Below, one piece after another: positions 1 to 9,564 of a DNA stretch of 64,000 nucleotides. The stretch lies in assembly GCA_016719485.1 (NCBI GenBank), contig JADJZB010000021.1, positions 1 through 64,000 on the forward strand, written 5' to 3'. How positions within the stretch are numbered: position 1 is the first letter of the stretch; the number at the start of each line of letters is the position of its first letter. Source of the DNA: Holophagales bacterium. Its GTDB lineage: Bacteria; Acidobacteriota; Thermoanaerobaculia; UBA5066. The notes under the pieces are model-generated. The model made no database searches, was not told the DNA's origin, and saw nothing but the letters and a program-made list of their open reading frames with translations. Both the position numbers and the translations under genes were made by a program.

Positions 1-690
1 CCCCGTCTGCGTCGACCGCACCATGGCGAACGCCCGCAACGTCTGGTGCGGCGCGAACGCCGACAGCCTCCGCCACTCGAACTTCTCCGTGCAGCGCGAC
101 GTGAGTCGCAGGCGTCCTCGAGTCGCCACGGCCCGCGACGGCGACCCGTCGCCATTTCCCGGCACGAGCATCCTGCGCATCAAGCGCGGCATCAGGTCAG
201 GCACATCTTCAAGCTCGGGACGGAAATGCTCCGAGGCGATGAAGTGAGGTCGCCGACGCAGCGGAGGATGATCCCGCTCGATGGGCTGCGCTACGGTCTC
301 GGCATCGGCCGGACCGTGCCGCCGCTGGAAATCGAAGCAGAACCACGACGGCGACAGGATCATCTGGCCCGTCCACGCGCCATTCGAAGTCGCCGTCTCG
401 CGCAGCGGAACAGGACGTCTGGACGCATCCAGCTCTACGAAGAGCTGAAGGCGGCCGGAGTCGAGGTCTTCTGGGACGACCGCGACGAGCGCCCCGGGTG
501 AGGATTCAAGGACGCCGACCTGATCGGCTTCCGGTCCGCATCATCATCGGCAGCAGGCCCTCGCGAAGGGTCGTCGACGTCTCCACGCGGCGCGAAGGCC
601 GAGGCGTCGCGCCGAAGAGAAGGTCGTCAGTTATTGAAGGCGACGCTCGCGGCGGAGGCGAGACGCTGGCGCTCTGATCGCGGAAATCGG
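1..690 (+). pseudogene. proS: Prolyl-tRNA synthetase remnant, C-terminal half, several frameshifts
   Basis: Pieces in different plus-strand frames match the catalytic core and anticodon-binding domain of prolyl-tRNA synthetase, which charges tRNA-Pro in the cytoplasm. In order they are DGDPSPFPG and LRIKRGI (about 140-195), HIFKLGT (about 200-225), GLGIGRT (about 293-315), QNHDGDRIIWPV (about 335-375), LYEELKAAGVEVFWDDRDERPG (about 433-498, joined from one frame) and FKDADLIGF (about 507-530). The order is that of a normal ProRS, but no single frame carries it, so at least five indels are needed. The 5' part lies outside the window. It is either a decayed gene or unpolished sequence at a contig end. 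The family assignment is firm; the reason for the damage is not known. Confidence 0.75.
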
Positions 691-1129
691 AAGCGCTCGC
701 CGACGAGCTGTGCCGCGCCGGCGAAGGGCACTCAAGGGCCGCCTGCCGGCTTGTCATCATATTGCGGCGTAGAATGACGCCGCATAGGAGCGCACACAGA
801 GATACCACTGCGGCTCTCAGCCGCCTCCACGGGTCTTCGGGCGATCGACGGGCTGAAGGGCCTCTCGCGGCGAATCCTGGTGGCGCCTATCTCCGAGGCG
901 CGCCGAACCGAGGACGGGATCGACGTGGTGGCGCCCCTGGGCTACAATCCGGAAACCGCCGGGCTCCAAATCAGCTCCGGCCGTAGCTGGCACCGCCCGA
1001 CGAGCTGTCCCGGACCTCCGCCGCGTCGGAGGTGTCCTTCGCGATCGCCTCTTCGATGATCGTGTTCGTGGTCGGTCAGGTGCTGGGCGGGTCCGACGTC
1101 TCGAAGCTGGGGCGCGCCTGGCCCCTGGG
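691..1129. other. No recognisable gene; degraded or unpolished DNA
   Basis: No intact gene is seen. A plus-strand stretch at about 838-972 reads as a natural-looking open frame (containing RRILVAPISEARRTEDG) without start or family match. A hydrophobic stretch follows at about 1030-1090 in another frame. These may be pieces of one or two further broken genes, but I cannot name them. Confidence 0.35.
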
Positions 1130-1210
1130 CGCTCTCCTCAGCGCAGCATCAGCCGGGCCGTCACCGCCGCCGTCGAGCAGAACCACGACGGCGGCGCCAT
1201 CTGGCCGACG
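1130..1210 (+). pseudogene. Second short prolyl-tRNA synthetase fragment
   Basis: A plus-strand frame reads AVTAAVEQNHDGGAIWP, which matches the ProRS segment normally written GRTVAAAIEQNHD followed by IIWP. The same segment occurs in the remnant about 840 bases upstream, and the two share the 17-base string GCAGAACCACGACGGCG. It is too short to be a gene. It is either a duplicated piece of the same pseudogene or an assembly artefact. It ends just before the start of the next broken gene. Confidence 0.5.
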
Positions 1211-1239
1211 GGACATGGAGAGTACAGAAGGAGAAGCTC

Positions 1240-2110
1240 ATGAGAATCAGCGTTGCGGCTGCGGCGATGGCCCTGTCATGATATCTGCCCGCACCGTGTC
1301 GGCGAGAGAGGTCCTGATCCCGAACGTCGTCGCCTTCGCGCGTGGAAGTTACGAGTTCCTCTGGGGAACGGAGATTCGGCTGATCGGCACTACTTCGTCG
1401 CCAAAAGTCCTTTCGAATTCGTCGGCTGGATCGGGTCCCTGGCGGGTCCCTACGCGGTGCCGTTCTACCGGGAGAAACGGTTATATCCGGCGGCTTCGGC
1501 CTCTACACGGCTTTTTCGTGCAGAATCCTCAGTAAATGTCCGTGATTGAGAACCGGAGTTCGGCGCGGCGATCTGTGAAGACAGACGAAGGACTGCTCGT
1601 CCCTCGAGGATCCTGACGACCACGGTTTCCAACCCCGCCTGGGCTGGAAGGCCCCCTCAATCTGCCCCGAACGCAGGTGAGTACGTTTACTCCGGGACGG
1701 TCCTGCTCGGCGTCTGCAACCTTCGGCGTCGGCCCGATTCTCTACGCCGACAAGTCGTTCTTCCACCCAGCCTGCCGCAGCAACTCCTCATGCTGGATCC
1801 TCGCCGAAACCACTACCGCACGAATCTCGTCGTCGTGAATGGCGACGAGGTGGAATCCACCGTCTCGATCGTCGTCACGGAGGCGACAGGGACGACAGCG
1901 CGAATCGACAGGAAAGTTCCGAGCCCGGACGTACTTCCAGCTGAACGACATCTACGCGCTTCCTGAGCTCGAGGGCCTCGAGGCACTCTCCGGAGACGAC
2001 GGATCACTTCGCGCAGCGCGCGGTCGTAACGTGCTCGACTCGCTGCTACGCCATCGGCTATGTGATCGCGAACCAGAACAACACTGTCAGCGTCGTCGGC
2101 CAAGATAGGC
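1240..2110 (+). pseudogene. Broken exported modular protein, paralogue of the protein at 59564-62683
   Basis: A good ribosome site (AGAAGGAG) precedes ATG at 1240 and a signal-peptide-like start (MRISVAAAAMAL). The frame then breaks repeatedly. Later pieces are NHYRTNLVVVNGDEVESTVS (about 1808-1868), FQLNDIYALPELEG (about 1938-1980) and GYVIANQNNTVSVVG (about 2055-2100). These resemble modules of the intact exported protein near the end of the window (YRTNLILQEVGG, then an IND motif, then a closing strand). The gene therefore probably encoded a cell-surface beta-sandwich protein with C-terminal modules. Function is unknown. Whether it is truly dead or only mis-sequenced cannot be decided here. 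Confidence 0.45.
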
Positions 2111-2255
2111 CCCCCCACTTCACAATGCCGCTCCTTGCAGCGGACGGGCGACGTGAAGTCGTCTCTCGCGGGAGCCCCGACTCTCCTTTCCGATCGAACG
2201 CTCGGGAGGCGAACGGGCCGGCCGGGGCAGAATGGCGCCCCCGGGGGTGAAGACC

Positions 2256-3506
2256 ATGGCCACTCGGATCGAACGCGACTCCTTCGGACCGATAGCGGTC
2301 CCCGTCGAACGCCTCTGGGGCGCGCAGACGCAGCGCTCCATCGAGATGTTCCGGATATCTGGCGAGCGGATGCCAATCGCCCTCGTCCACGCCCTCGCCC
2401 TCGTGAAGAAGGCGGCGGCGCTCGTGAACCTCGAGCTCGGCCTGCTGCCGGAGGCGAAGGCGCGGGCCATCGTCGCGGCGGCGGACGAGGTCCTCGCCGG
2501 CCGGCACGACGAGGAGTTCCCGCTCGTCGTCTGGCAGACGGGGAGCGGGACCCAGACGAACATGAACGTCAACGAGGTCCTCGCGAACAGGGCGAGCGAG
2601 CTCCTCGGCGGGGAGCGCGGCGAACGCGTCTCGTCCACCCGAACGACGACGTGAACCGGGGGCAGTCGTCAAACGACGTCTTCCCACGGCGATGCACGTG
2701 GCGACGGCGACGGCGCTGCGGGAAGCGCTCCTCCCCGAGGTGGCCGCGCTACGCGACACGTTCCGGCGCAAGGCGGCGGAGTTCGCGGGAATCGTGAAGA
2801 TCGGCCGGACCCACCTGCAGGATGCGACCCCCCTGACGCTCGGGCAGGAGATCTCGGGAGCTGACCGGGCTCCCGTTCGTCGGCGCCCAACAAGTTCGAG
2901 GCGCTCGCGGCGCACGACGCGCTGGTCTCGGCTCACGGGGCCCTCAAGACACTTTCAGTGTCCCTCTACAAGATCGCGAACGACGTCCGATGGCTCGCGA
3001 GCGGCCCTCGATGCGGCATCGGGGAGATCACGATCCCCGAGAACGAGCCGGGCAGCTCGATCATGCCGGGGAAGGTCAACCCGACCCAGTGCGAGGCGAT
3101 GACGATGCTCTGCGCACAGGTGATGGGAAACGACGTGGCGATCAACCTCGGCGGCATGAGCGGCGTCCTCGAGCTGAACGTCGCCAAGCCCCTGATCATC
3201 CACGACGTCCTCCAGAGCGTGCGCCTCCTCGCCGACGGCTGCCGAAGCTTCCGCGTCCACTGCGCCGAGGGGATCGAACCGAACCGCGAGCGGATCGCGG
3301 GCCATCTCGCCAACTCCCTGATGCTGGTGACGGCGCTGAACCCGCACATCGGCTACGACGCGGCCGCGCGGATCGCGAAGCACGCCCACGCGAATGGGCT
3401 GTCCCTCCGCGAGAGCGCCCTCGCGCTCGGCCTCGTCACCGGGGAGGAGTTCGACGCGTGGGTGAGGCCCGAGAAGATGGTGGGGAAGGCGGACGAAGGG
3501 AGCTGA
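2256..3506 (+). pseudogene. fumC: Class II fumarate hydratase, broken by frameshifts and an internal deletion
   Basis: FumC interconverts fumarate and malate in the TCA cycle. ATG 2256 starts a clear N-terminus (GPIAVPVERLWGAQTQRS, then SGTQTNMNVNEV). The frame changes near 2625 (HPNDDVNRGQSSNDVFP follows), near 2685 (MHVATATALREALLPE) and again near 2861-2893. Between GQEISG and LTGLPFVGAPNKFEAL about 54 residues expected in FumC are missing, including the helix that normally carries GGTAVGTG. From about 2958 on the C-terminal half is intact, with the fumarase/aspartase signature GSSIMPGKVNPTQCE (about 3053-3097) and the end WVRPEKMVG. As written it cannot make active enzyme. The deletion is harder to explain by base-calling error than the single-base shifts. 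Confidence 0.85.
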
Positions 3507-3514
3507 ACGGGCCC

Positions 3515-4655
3515 GTGACGGAACCCGACTCGACGCCGACGGCCGAACGCGTGCCCGAAGGCCCGGCGCGCCGGACGAAGGGGGCCGCACCCGTGGCGCC
3601 TCGTCGACGAGAGCGGTGTTCGTGTCGACCTCGCTTTCGAGCGTTCCCTATGGGACTCGGCCGGCCGGGCCCTCGGCCCTTCGCGGGAGACCGTTTGCCT
3701 CGAGGGCGCCGGCCTCGGGCCCTGGCTCCGGCTCGCCTTGGCCGGGTACGTCCTCCTCGGGAAGCTCTCTCCGGCCGACGTCGGCGCGCTCGCCGACGAG
3801 CTGCGCGCGGCCGGGGGCGATCGGGTCGGTTCCCTCCCGGAGCTTCTCTTCGCCCTCGGTCCCGACGCGCGGCGCGCCCTCGACGACCCGATGGACGGCG
3901 TCCTCACGGGGCCGCTGCAGGGCGCCCTCGCCGGGCCGGGCGCGTCGCTCCTCGACGCGCTCTCCCACCTCGAAGGGAGGCCCGACCCTCGCGACGTCCT
4001 CGTCTACGTCGAGGTCTTCGCCCGTTCGCGGCGCGCGCTCCTCGCCCTCGCCCTGCGCCTGGCCACCGAGCTCCCCCCGTTCCCTCCGGACCTCCTCGAC
4101 GGCCGCGTGGAGCTGTTCGGCTGGTGGCGCGCGCGTGCCGAGCCGGCGGCGGTGCCGGCGGGCGACGGCGGGGAGGTCGTCGTCCCGCTCCCCGCCGGTC
4201 TCGGAGAGGCGGCGCGGGGCGCGGCAGCGGCTGCCCTGGGGGCACTCTTCGCCTCGCTCCGCCGGGACGCGGAGAAGATCGGCCACCCGCTCCGGAGCTT
4301 CGACGGCGTGGCGGAGGCGGTTGCCGACGAGCTCCTCGATGGCCTCGCAGGACTCCTCCTGAACGGCCTCGGCCTCGACCGGGCGCCGAGGCCCGGCGAC
4401 GTCGCATCGAGGGTCGGCCCGGCGGGCTGCCTCCCGACGCGAGCGCGGCACGTGCGGACGGTGAGGATCGCGGGCGCCCCGTTCCAGGACGCGCTCGGCC
4501 GCTTCTTTGCCGTTCCGTCGTGCCCTCTCGAGTCTTCCCAGGACGGGCCGCATCGTGGAGGTGAGGCGGACCGGGAGGTGCCCTTTTCCGCGGGTGGGCT
4601 GGTCGGAGGCAGAGGACGCCACGGGCGACTGACGGCGTATTCTCTTATCCCTTGA
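3515..4655 (+). CDS. Hypothetical protein, N-terminus apparently frameshifted
   Basis: I do not recognise the family. Codon use (CTC, GAG, GCC, GTC) supports the plus-strand frame from about 3590 to 4540. It encodes an Ala/Leu-rich, probably alpha-helical soluble protein with pieces such as LSPADVGALADELRAAGG and PFPPDLLDGRVELFGWW. GTG 3515, nine bases after the fumC stop, opens in a different frame and would join the main frame by an indel near 3585. If that is wrong, translation would start inside the main frame, where ATG 3738 is the first canonical start. The last 40 residues look like non-coding read-through. It lies between fumC and blaI, with no informative partner. Confidence 0.4.
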
Positions 4656-4700
4656 CAACTCAGACGGATGTCTCATCTTCTCAGACGTAACGTCTGAGAA
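4652..4700 (+). promoter_or_regulatory. Promoter with perfect palindromic operator for the BlaI-type repressor
   Basis: TTGACA at 4652-4657 is a consensus -35 box. The arms TTCTCAGACGT (4678-4688) and ACGTCTGAGAA (4690-4700) are a perfect inverted repeat around one base. A weaker copy, TCAGAC at 4660-4665 and GTCTCA at 4670-4675, lies between the -35 box and the palindrome, giving two operator-like sites over one promoter. The blaI ribosome site AGGAGG (4712-4717) follows. Autoregulation by the adjacent BlaI/MecI-type repressor is inference. The half-site differs from the classic TACA/TGTA element. Confidence 0.75.
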
Positions 4701-4742
4701 GGCGGGACGACAGGAGGGGCCGATGGCGCGAACCCCCGGGAC

Positions 4743-5108
4743 GTGACCGATGCGGAGCTCGAGGTGCTGCGTGCGCTCTGGGAGCTCGACCAGGCGACGA
4801 TCCGTGCCCTCGCGGACCGGGTCTACCCGCACGGCGGCGCCTCCGAGTACGCCACCGTCCAGAAGCTGCTCGAGCGCCTGGAGGACAAGGGGCACGTCTC
4901 GCACCGCTCGGAGGGACGCCAGAACGTCTACGCCGCCCGCCTCGGCCGCGAGGACCTCGTCGCGCTCCGGCTGCAGGAGACTGCGGACTGCCTCTGCGAC
5001 GGCTCGTTCACGCCGCTCCTCACGCACCTCGTGAGCGGAGCGCGCCTCTCCGCCGAGGAGCTCCGCGACCTGCGGCGCCTCGTGGACGCGCTCGGCAAGG
5101 GGAGGTGA
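4743..5108 (+). CDS. BlaI/MecI/CopY-family transcriptional repressor
   Basis: This is a small winged-helix repressor of the penicillinase-repressor family. It normally binds a palindromic operator as a dimer and is inactivated by its membrane metallopeptidase partner. The start LTDAELEVL-type motif is visible (TDAELEVLRALWEL), followed by the recognition-helix region (ASEYATVQKLLERLEDKGHV) and a C-terminal dimerisation part. The frame used here opens with GTG 4743. The real start may be ATG 4723, which has AGGAGG at 4712-4717 but reaches a stop after seven codons; one indel near the CCCCCGGG run at 4733-4740 would join it. The stop lies 4 bases before the next gene. What the pair senses is unknown. 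Confidence 0.85.
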   Translation: MTDAELEVLRALWELDQATIRALADRVYPHGGASEYATVQKLLERLEDKGHVSHRSEGRQNVYAARLGREDLVALRLQETADCLCDGSFTPLLTHLVSGARLSAEELRDLRRLVDALGKGR

Positions 5109-5112
5109 CGCC

Positions 5113-7042
5113 GTGGACGAGGCTCTCCGCCTTCTCCTGACGAACGCGGTCCTCGCGGGCCTCCTCGCCCTCGCCGCCTGGGTCGTCTCGCGCCTGACGA
5201 AGCGGCAGGCGGTCGTGCACGGGCTTTATCTCCTCGCGCTCCTGAAGCTCGTGACCCCGCCTCTCGTCGAGCTGCCGCTCCTTCCCGCGGGCGGTGCCGC
5301 CCGGGAAGCGACGCGGACGCCCTCCATCCCCGCTGGCGTCCTCGGACCGGCGCTCGCCGCTCCCCGAGGCCAACCGGACGCATGCGGTTCGGAGCGCGGA
5401 GCCGATCCCCTTTCCCTGTCGACGCCCGCCCGATCCCGACGCGGCGGAGCGCGCCGCTGCCGTGGCGACTTGCCCTGCCGGCGCTCGTCGGGCTCGGCGC
5501 GATCGCCGTCGCCACGCTCGCGGCGCTGCGATTCTTCCGGTTTCGGCGCCTCGCCCAGGCGGCGGAGCCGGCTCCGCCAGGCTCGTGACGCGCGCCTCCG
5601 AGATCAGCGCCGCGCTCGGCATCCGCCGCGCCCCCGCGCTCTACCTGCTCCCGGCGCGCGTCCCGCCGATGCTCTGGCCGGCCTCCCCGCGCCCGAAGCT
5701 GCTCCTGCCGCGCGACCTCCTCCCGGAGCTCGACGGCGACGAGCTCGACGCGCTGCTCGCCCACGAGCTCGCGCACGTGAAGCGCCGGGACCACTGGGTC
5801 CGGTTCCTGGAGATCGGCGCGACGGCCCTCTTCTGGTGGTACCCGGTCGCCTGGTGGAGCCGGCGCGAGCTCCGCCGCGCCGAGGAGCGCTGCTGCGACG
5901 AGTGGGTCCTCAGGGCCCTGCCGGACTCGGCGCAGGCCTATGCGAGCGGCATCCTGAAGAGCCTGACGTTCATCGCCGACTCCCCGGTGGCGGTCCCGGC
6001 CGCCGCTTCGGGGGCCGGCCCGATCGAAGACCTCGAAGCCCGGCTGAAGGAGATCCTCATGACGTCACCGCGACCCCGGCTCTCCCGCCCGATCCGGCTT
6101 GCCCTCGGCTGTCTCGCCGTCGGCGCGCTCGCGTTCTTCCCGACCGTCGCCCCGCCGGGATCCGCGGAGGCCGCGGCGGTGGTCGCGCTTCCGGACGAGG
6201 TCACGCCTGCGCCCGCGCTTGCGCCCCGGGAGCCGGCCGCTCCGCCCGCGCGCCCGGCCGCCGCTGCCCCGCGGCCGCCGGCGGCGTCGCCGGCCCTGGC
6301 TCCGCCGCCGGCCGCGCCGCACGAGGCGCCGCTGGCGGCGCCGCGCATAGCCGGGTTCCCCGCGCCGGCCCCCGACGCAAGGCCGATGCTCGCCGGGTCC
6401 GGGGACGAGCTCGACCCGGCGCTCGAGAAGGAGCGGCACGCGCTCGAGGCGCAGCGGCGTCAGCTCCACCTCTCCCAGCTCGACCTCGAGCGGCGCGCCC
6501 TCGAGCTCGAGGTCCGGGCCGCCCGGCAGGAAGAGGCCGGCGAGGTCGCGCGCCTGCGCGCCGAAGGAGACGCGGCCGGAGTGGCGCGGGCCGAGAAGCG
6601 CGGCGCGCTCCGGGTGCGCCAGGCGGACCTCGAGAGGCGACGGCTCGACCTTCACCTCCGTCAGCTGAAGGTCGAGGACGAGTCGGAGCGCGCGGCGGAG
6701 GCCGGCGGAGCGGAGAAGGACGCCGAGGCGCGGGCTCGCGATGCCGCGCGCGCGGAGGCGGAGCTCGAGAAGCAGCAGCAAGTCCTCGAAGCGGAGTCCG
6801 AGAAGCTCGAGCGCGAGGCGCGGGCGCTCGAGGCCGAGGCGCGCGTCCACGCGCTCCGCGGCGCGACGGACGACCTCGAGCGGTCGCTCGCCGAGCAGGT
6901 CGAGGAGCTGCGCGGCGAGCTTCCGGAAGCGGGAGCCGAGAAGGCGGCGATGCAGCGCGAGCTCGCGCGGCTGGAGTCGGCGCTCTCGGCGTTGCGCGGG
7001 TCGCAGGCCGCGAAGGAGACTCCACGCCCCGCGGCGCGGTAG
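5113..7042 (+). CDS. BlaR1/MecR1-type M56 membrane metallopeptidase with coiled-coil tail (frameshifted)
   Basis: This is the probable sensor-protease partner of the upstream repressor. Two N-terminal membrane helices (5113-5290) are followed by a third (about 5460-5540, a different frame). The zinc site HELAH is at about 5762-5776, then WWYPVAWW and the second motif EERCCDEWVL (about 5881-5911), and a fourth helix at about 6085-6140. At least two indels are needed, near 5340-5385 and 5577-5583. In place of a penicillin-binding sensor domain the exported C-terminus is Ala/Pro-rich (about 6200-6400) and then a long Glu/Arg/Leu/Ala heptad-like coiled coil (about 6410-7010). The ligand is therefore probably not a beta-lactam, which is inference. 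GTG 5113 has a GGGGAGG ribosome site. Confidence 0.75.
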
Positions 7043-7219
7043 GGTAGGGCGGGACGAGCCTTCGACCGGCTGGCACGAATCCAGCAGCGCCTCCGGCGAC
7101 GGCGCGGACGTGCCGGATGGGCAGACCCGGTGTGACGGATCGCACGCCGGGGAACCCGGAGGCGGCAGGGGGGTCTATAGGGGCGTATGAAGTCGCCCGC
7201 GACGCCGAGGAGGCCCCGA

Positions 7220-9505
7220 ATGCGACGGTTCGTCCCGACCCTCCTGCCCGTCCTCGTCTCGCTCGGTCTCGCCCTCGCCGCGTCGGCTGACGGCCTTATC
7301 GTCATTCGGGACTTCCCGCCCGGAGTTCGGCCGGTGACGGGAGGTCCCCCGGCCTTCACGCCTCTCGAAGTCCGCTACCACCACGTCACCGCGAAGGTGA
7401 CGGGGCGGGTGGAGGTGACCGAGGTCGACCAGGTCTTCTACAACCCCAGCGGGAGGCGGCTCGAGGGAACGTACCTTTTCCCGATCCCGAAGGGGCGCAG
7501 ATCGACAAGTTCTCGATGGACGTGAACGGGAAAATGACGGACGCCGAGCTCCTGGATGCCGCGAAGGCGCGCGGGATCTACGAGGAGATCGTCAGGAGCA
7601 TGCGCGACCCGGCGCTCCTCGAGTATCTCGGGCAGGGGCTCTTCAAGGTGCGGATCTTCCCGATCGAGCCGCGCAGCGAGAAGCGCGTGAAGCTGAAGTA
7701 CACGGAGATCCTGCCGCAGGAGGGCGGGCTCCTGCGCTACCTCTACCCGCTCAACACGGAGAAGTTCTCGGCCCGGCCGCTCAGGAGCGTCTCGGTCAGG
7801 GTCGAGGTCGAGCTGCCCGGAGGGAATCCGGACGATCTACTCGCCCAGCCACGAGGTCGAGGTGAAGCGGCACGGCCCGAAGAGGGCGGTCGTCGGCTTC
7901 GAGGCGAAGGAGGTCCGGCCCGACACCGACTTCCAGCTCTTCGTCGCACCCGCGACCGGTTCGGACGTCGGCATCAGCGTGATGACCTACCGGGAGCCTG
8001 GAGAGGCGGAAGGGAGCTTCCTTCTCGTCCTCTCGCCGTCGCACGAGATGGCTGCCGAGAAGGTCGTGAGGAAGGACGTCGTCTTCGTCCTCGACACGTC
8101 GGGCTCGATGGCCGAGGGGAAGAAGCTCGTGCAGGCGAAGAAGGCGCTCGCTTTCTGCCTGAGGAACCTGAACGAGGGCGACCGGTTCGAGGTGGTCCGC
8201 TTCTCGACCGAGACCGAGCCGCTGTTCGGAAAGCTCGTCTCACCGTCCGAGGCGAACGTGGAGCGCGCAGAGAGCTTTGTCGCGGCGCTGAAGCCGATCG
8301 GCGGCACGGCCATCGAGGACGCGCTCCTGGCGGCCCTCGAGCCGCTGAAGGCCCAGGGGCAGAAGGACCGTCCCTACACCGTCGTCTTCCTGACCGACGG
8401 CAAGCCGACCGTCGGTTCGACGAACGACGACGAGATCGTCTCGAAAGCCACACGGGCGATGGGGGAGCGGGTGGTCCGCGTCTTCTCCGTCGGCATCGGC
8501 ACCGACGTGAACACGCACCTCCTCGACCGGCTCTCCGAGGCGACGCGGGCAGCGAGCCGGTACGTCCTGCCGGAGGAGGACCTGGAGCTGGCCCTCTCGG
8601 CCTTCTACGCGAAGATCAGCCAGCCGGTCCTCGCGAGCCCGAAGCTGCGCTTCCAGGGGGCGGTCCGGGTGACGAAGCTCGCACCGCCGCAGCTCCCCGA
8701 CCTCTTCAGGGGAGAGCAGGTCGTCGTCCTCGGCCGCTACAGCGGGACGGGCGACGCCGCGATCACGCTTCAGGGCACGGTGAACGGCGCGGCGAGGAGC
8801 TACACGTGGGAGGCCTCCTTCCCGGCCCGCGCCACCGGGCACACCTTCATCCCGCGTCTCTGGGCGACGCGGCGGATCGGCTTCCTTCTCGACCAGATCC
8901 GGCTCCACGGAGAGAGCGGCGAGCTGCGCGAAGAGGTGACCGACCTGGCCCGCCGGTACGGCATCGTCACGCCCTACACCGCGTTCCTCGTCCTGGAGGA
9001 CGAGTCGCGGCGCAGCGTCCCGGTGAGTCAGCGAACGATCCAGTCGCCGGCGGGCGACGGCCGGGCGAGGATGGCGGCGGGCGAGATGTACAAGGGCGTC
9101 AGGGAAACGAAGAGCGGCGCTGGCGCGGTCGGTGGCGCGCAGGCGCTCGATTCGCTGAAGCGGGCGCAGAACGCGGCGGCCCCCTCCGCCTCGAACGAAG
9201 AAGCCCTCCGGGTCGAGGGGGGACTCGCGGGAGGAGTCGAGGCGGGCCCGGCCGAGCCGGTCCGCCAGCTCGTGAACGCCCAGGTGTCGCGCTTCGTGAA
9301 CGGCCGGACCTTCTACCAGAACGGAATCGCGTGGATCGACGCGAACGTCCAGGCGCAGAAGGGCGCCCGCATGCGGCAGGTGAAGTTCGGGTCGAAGGAG
9401 TACGACGCCCTCCTCGGAAAGCACCCGGAGGCCGCCGCGTGGCTGGCCCTGGGACGAAACGTCCAGGTCGTCCTGGGCGGCGAAATCGTCGAGGTGGTCG
9501 AGTGA
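7220..9505 (+). CDS. Exported VIT + von Willebrand A domain protein (two frameshifts)
   Basis: The protein is exported (signal peptide about residues 1-25) and combines an N-terminal VIT domain (about 7340-7800) with a vWA domain. The vWA metal-binding motif is FVLDTSGSM at about 8086-8112, with further motif residues in GGTAIEDALL and VFLTDGKPT. The family resembles bacterial inter-alpha-trypsin-inhibitor-like proteins, whose roles are poorly known. ATG 7220 is chosen for GAGGAGG at 7207-7213. Two shifts cancel each other. Near 7498 GGGG would need a fifth G to read KGAQIDKF, and near 7830 the frame returns. The downstream gene is another vWA protein, so the two may work together at the envelope. 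Confidence 0.8.
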
Positions 9506-9564
9506 TCGGGCAGGAGTGGTCGGGGGCGACGAGGCCGGCGAGCGTGGTGCGAAAGGAGACGATG

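Noticed and set aside
3648..5027. 459-residue open frame on the minus strand
   Set aside because: It is antisense to the blaI-like gene and the 3515-4655 gene, is Arg/Glu-rich without motifs, and mirrors GC-rich coding sequence on the plus strand.
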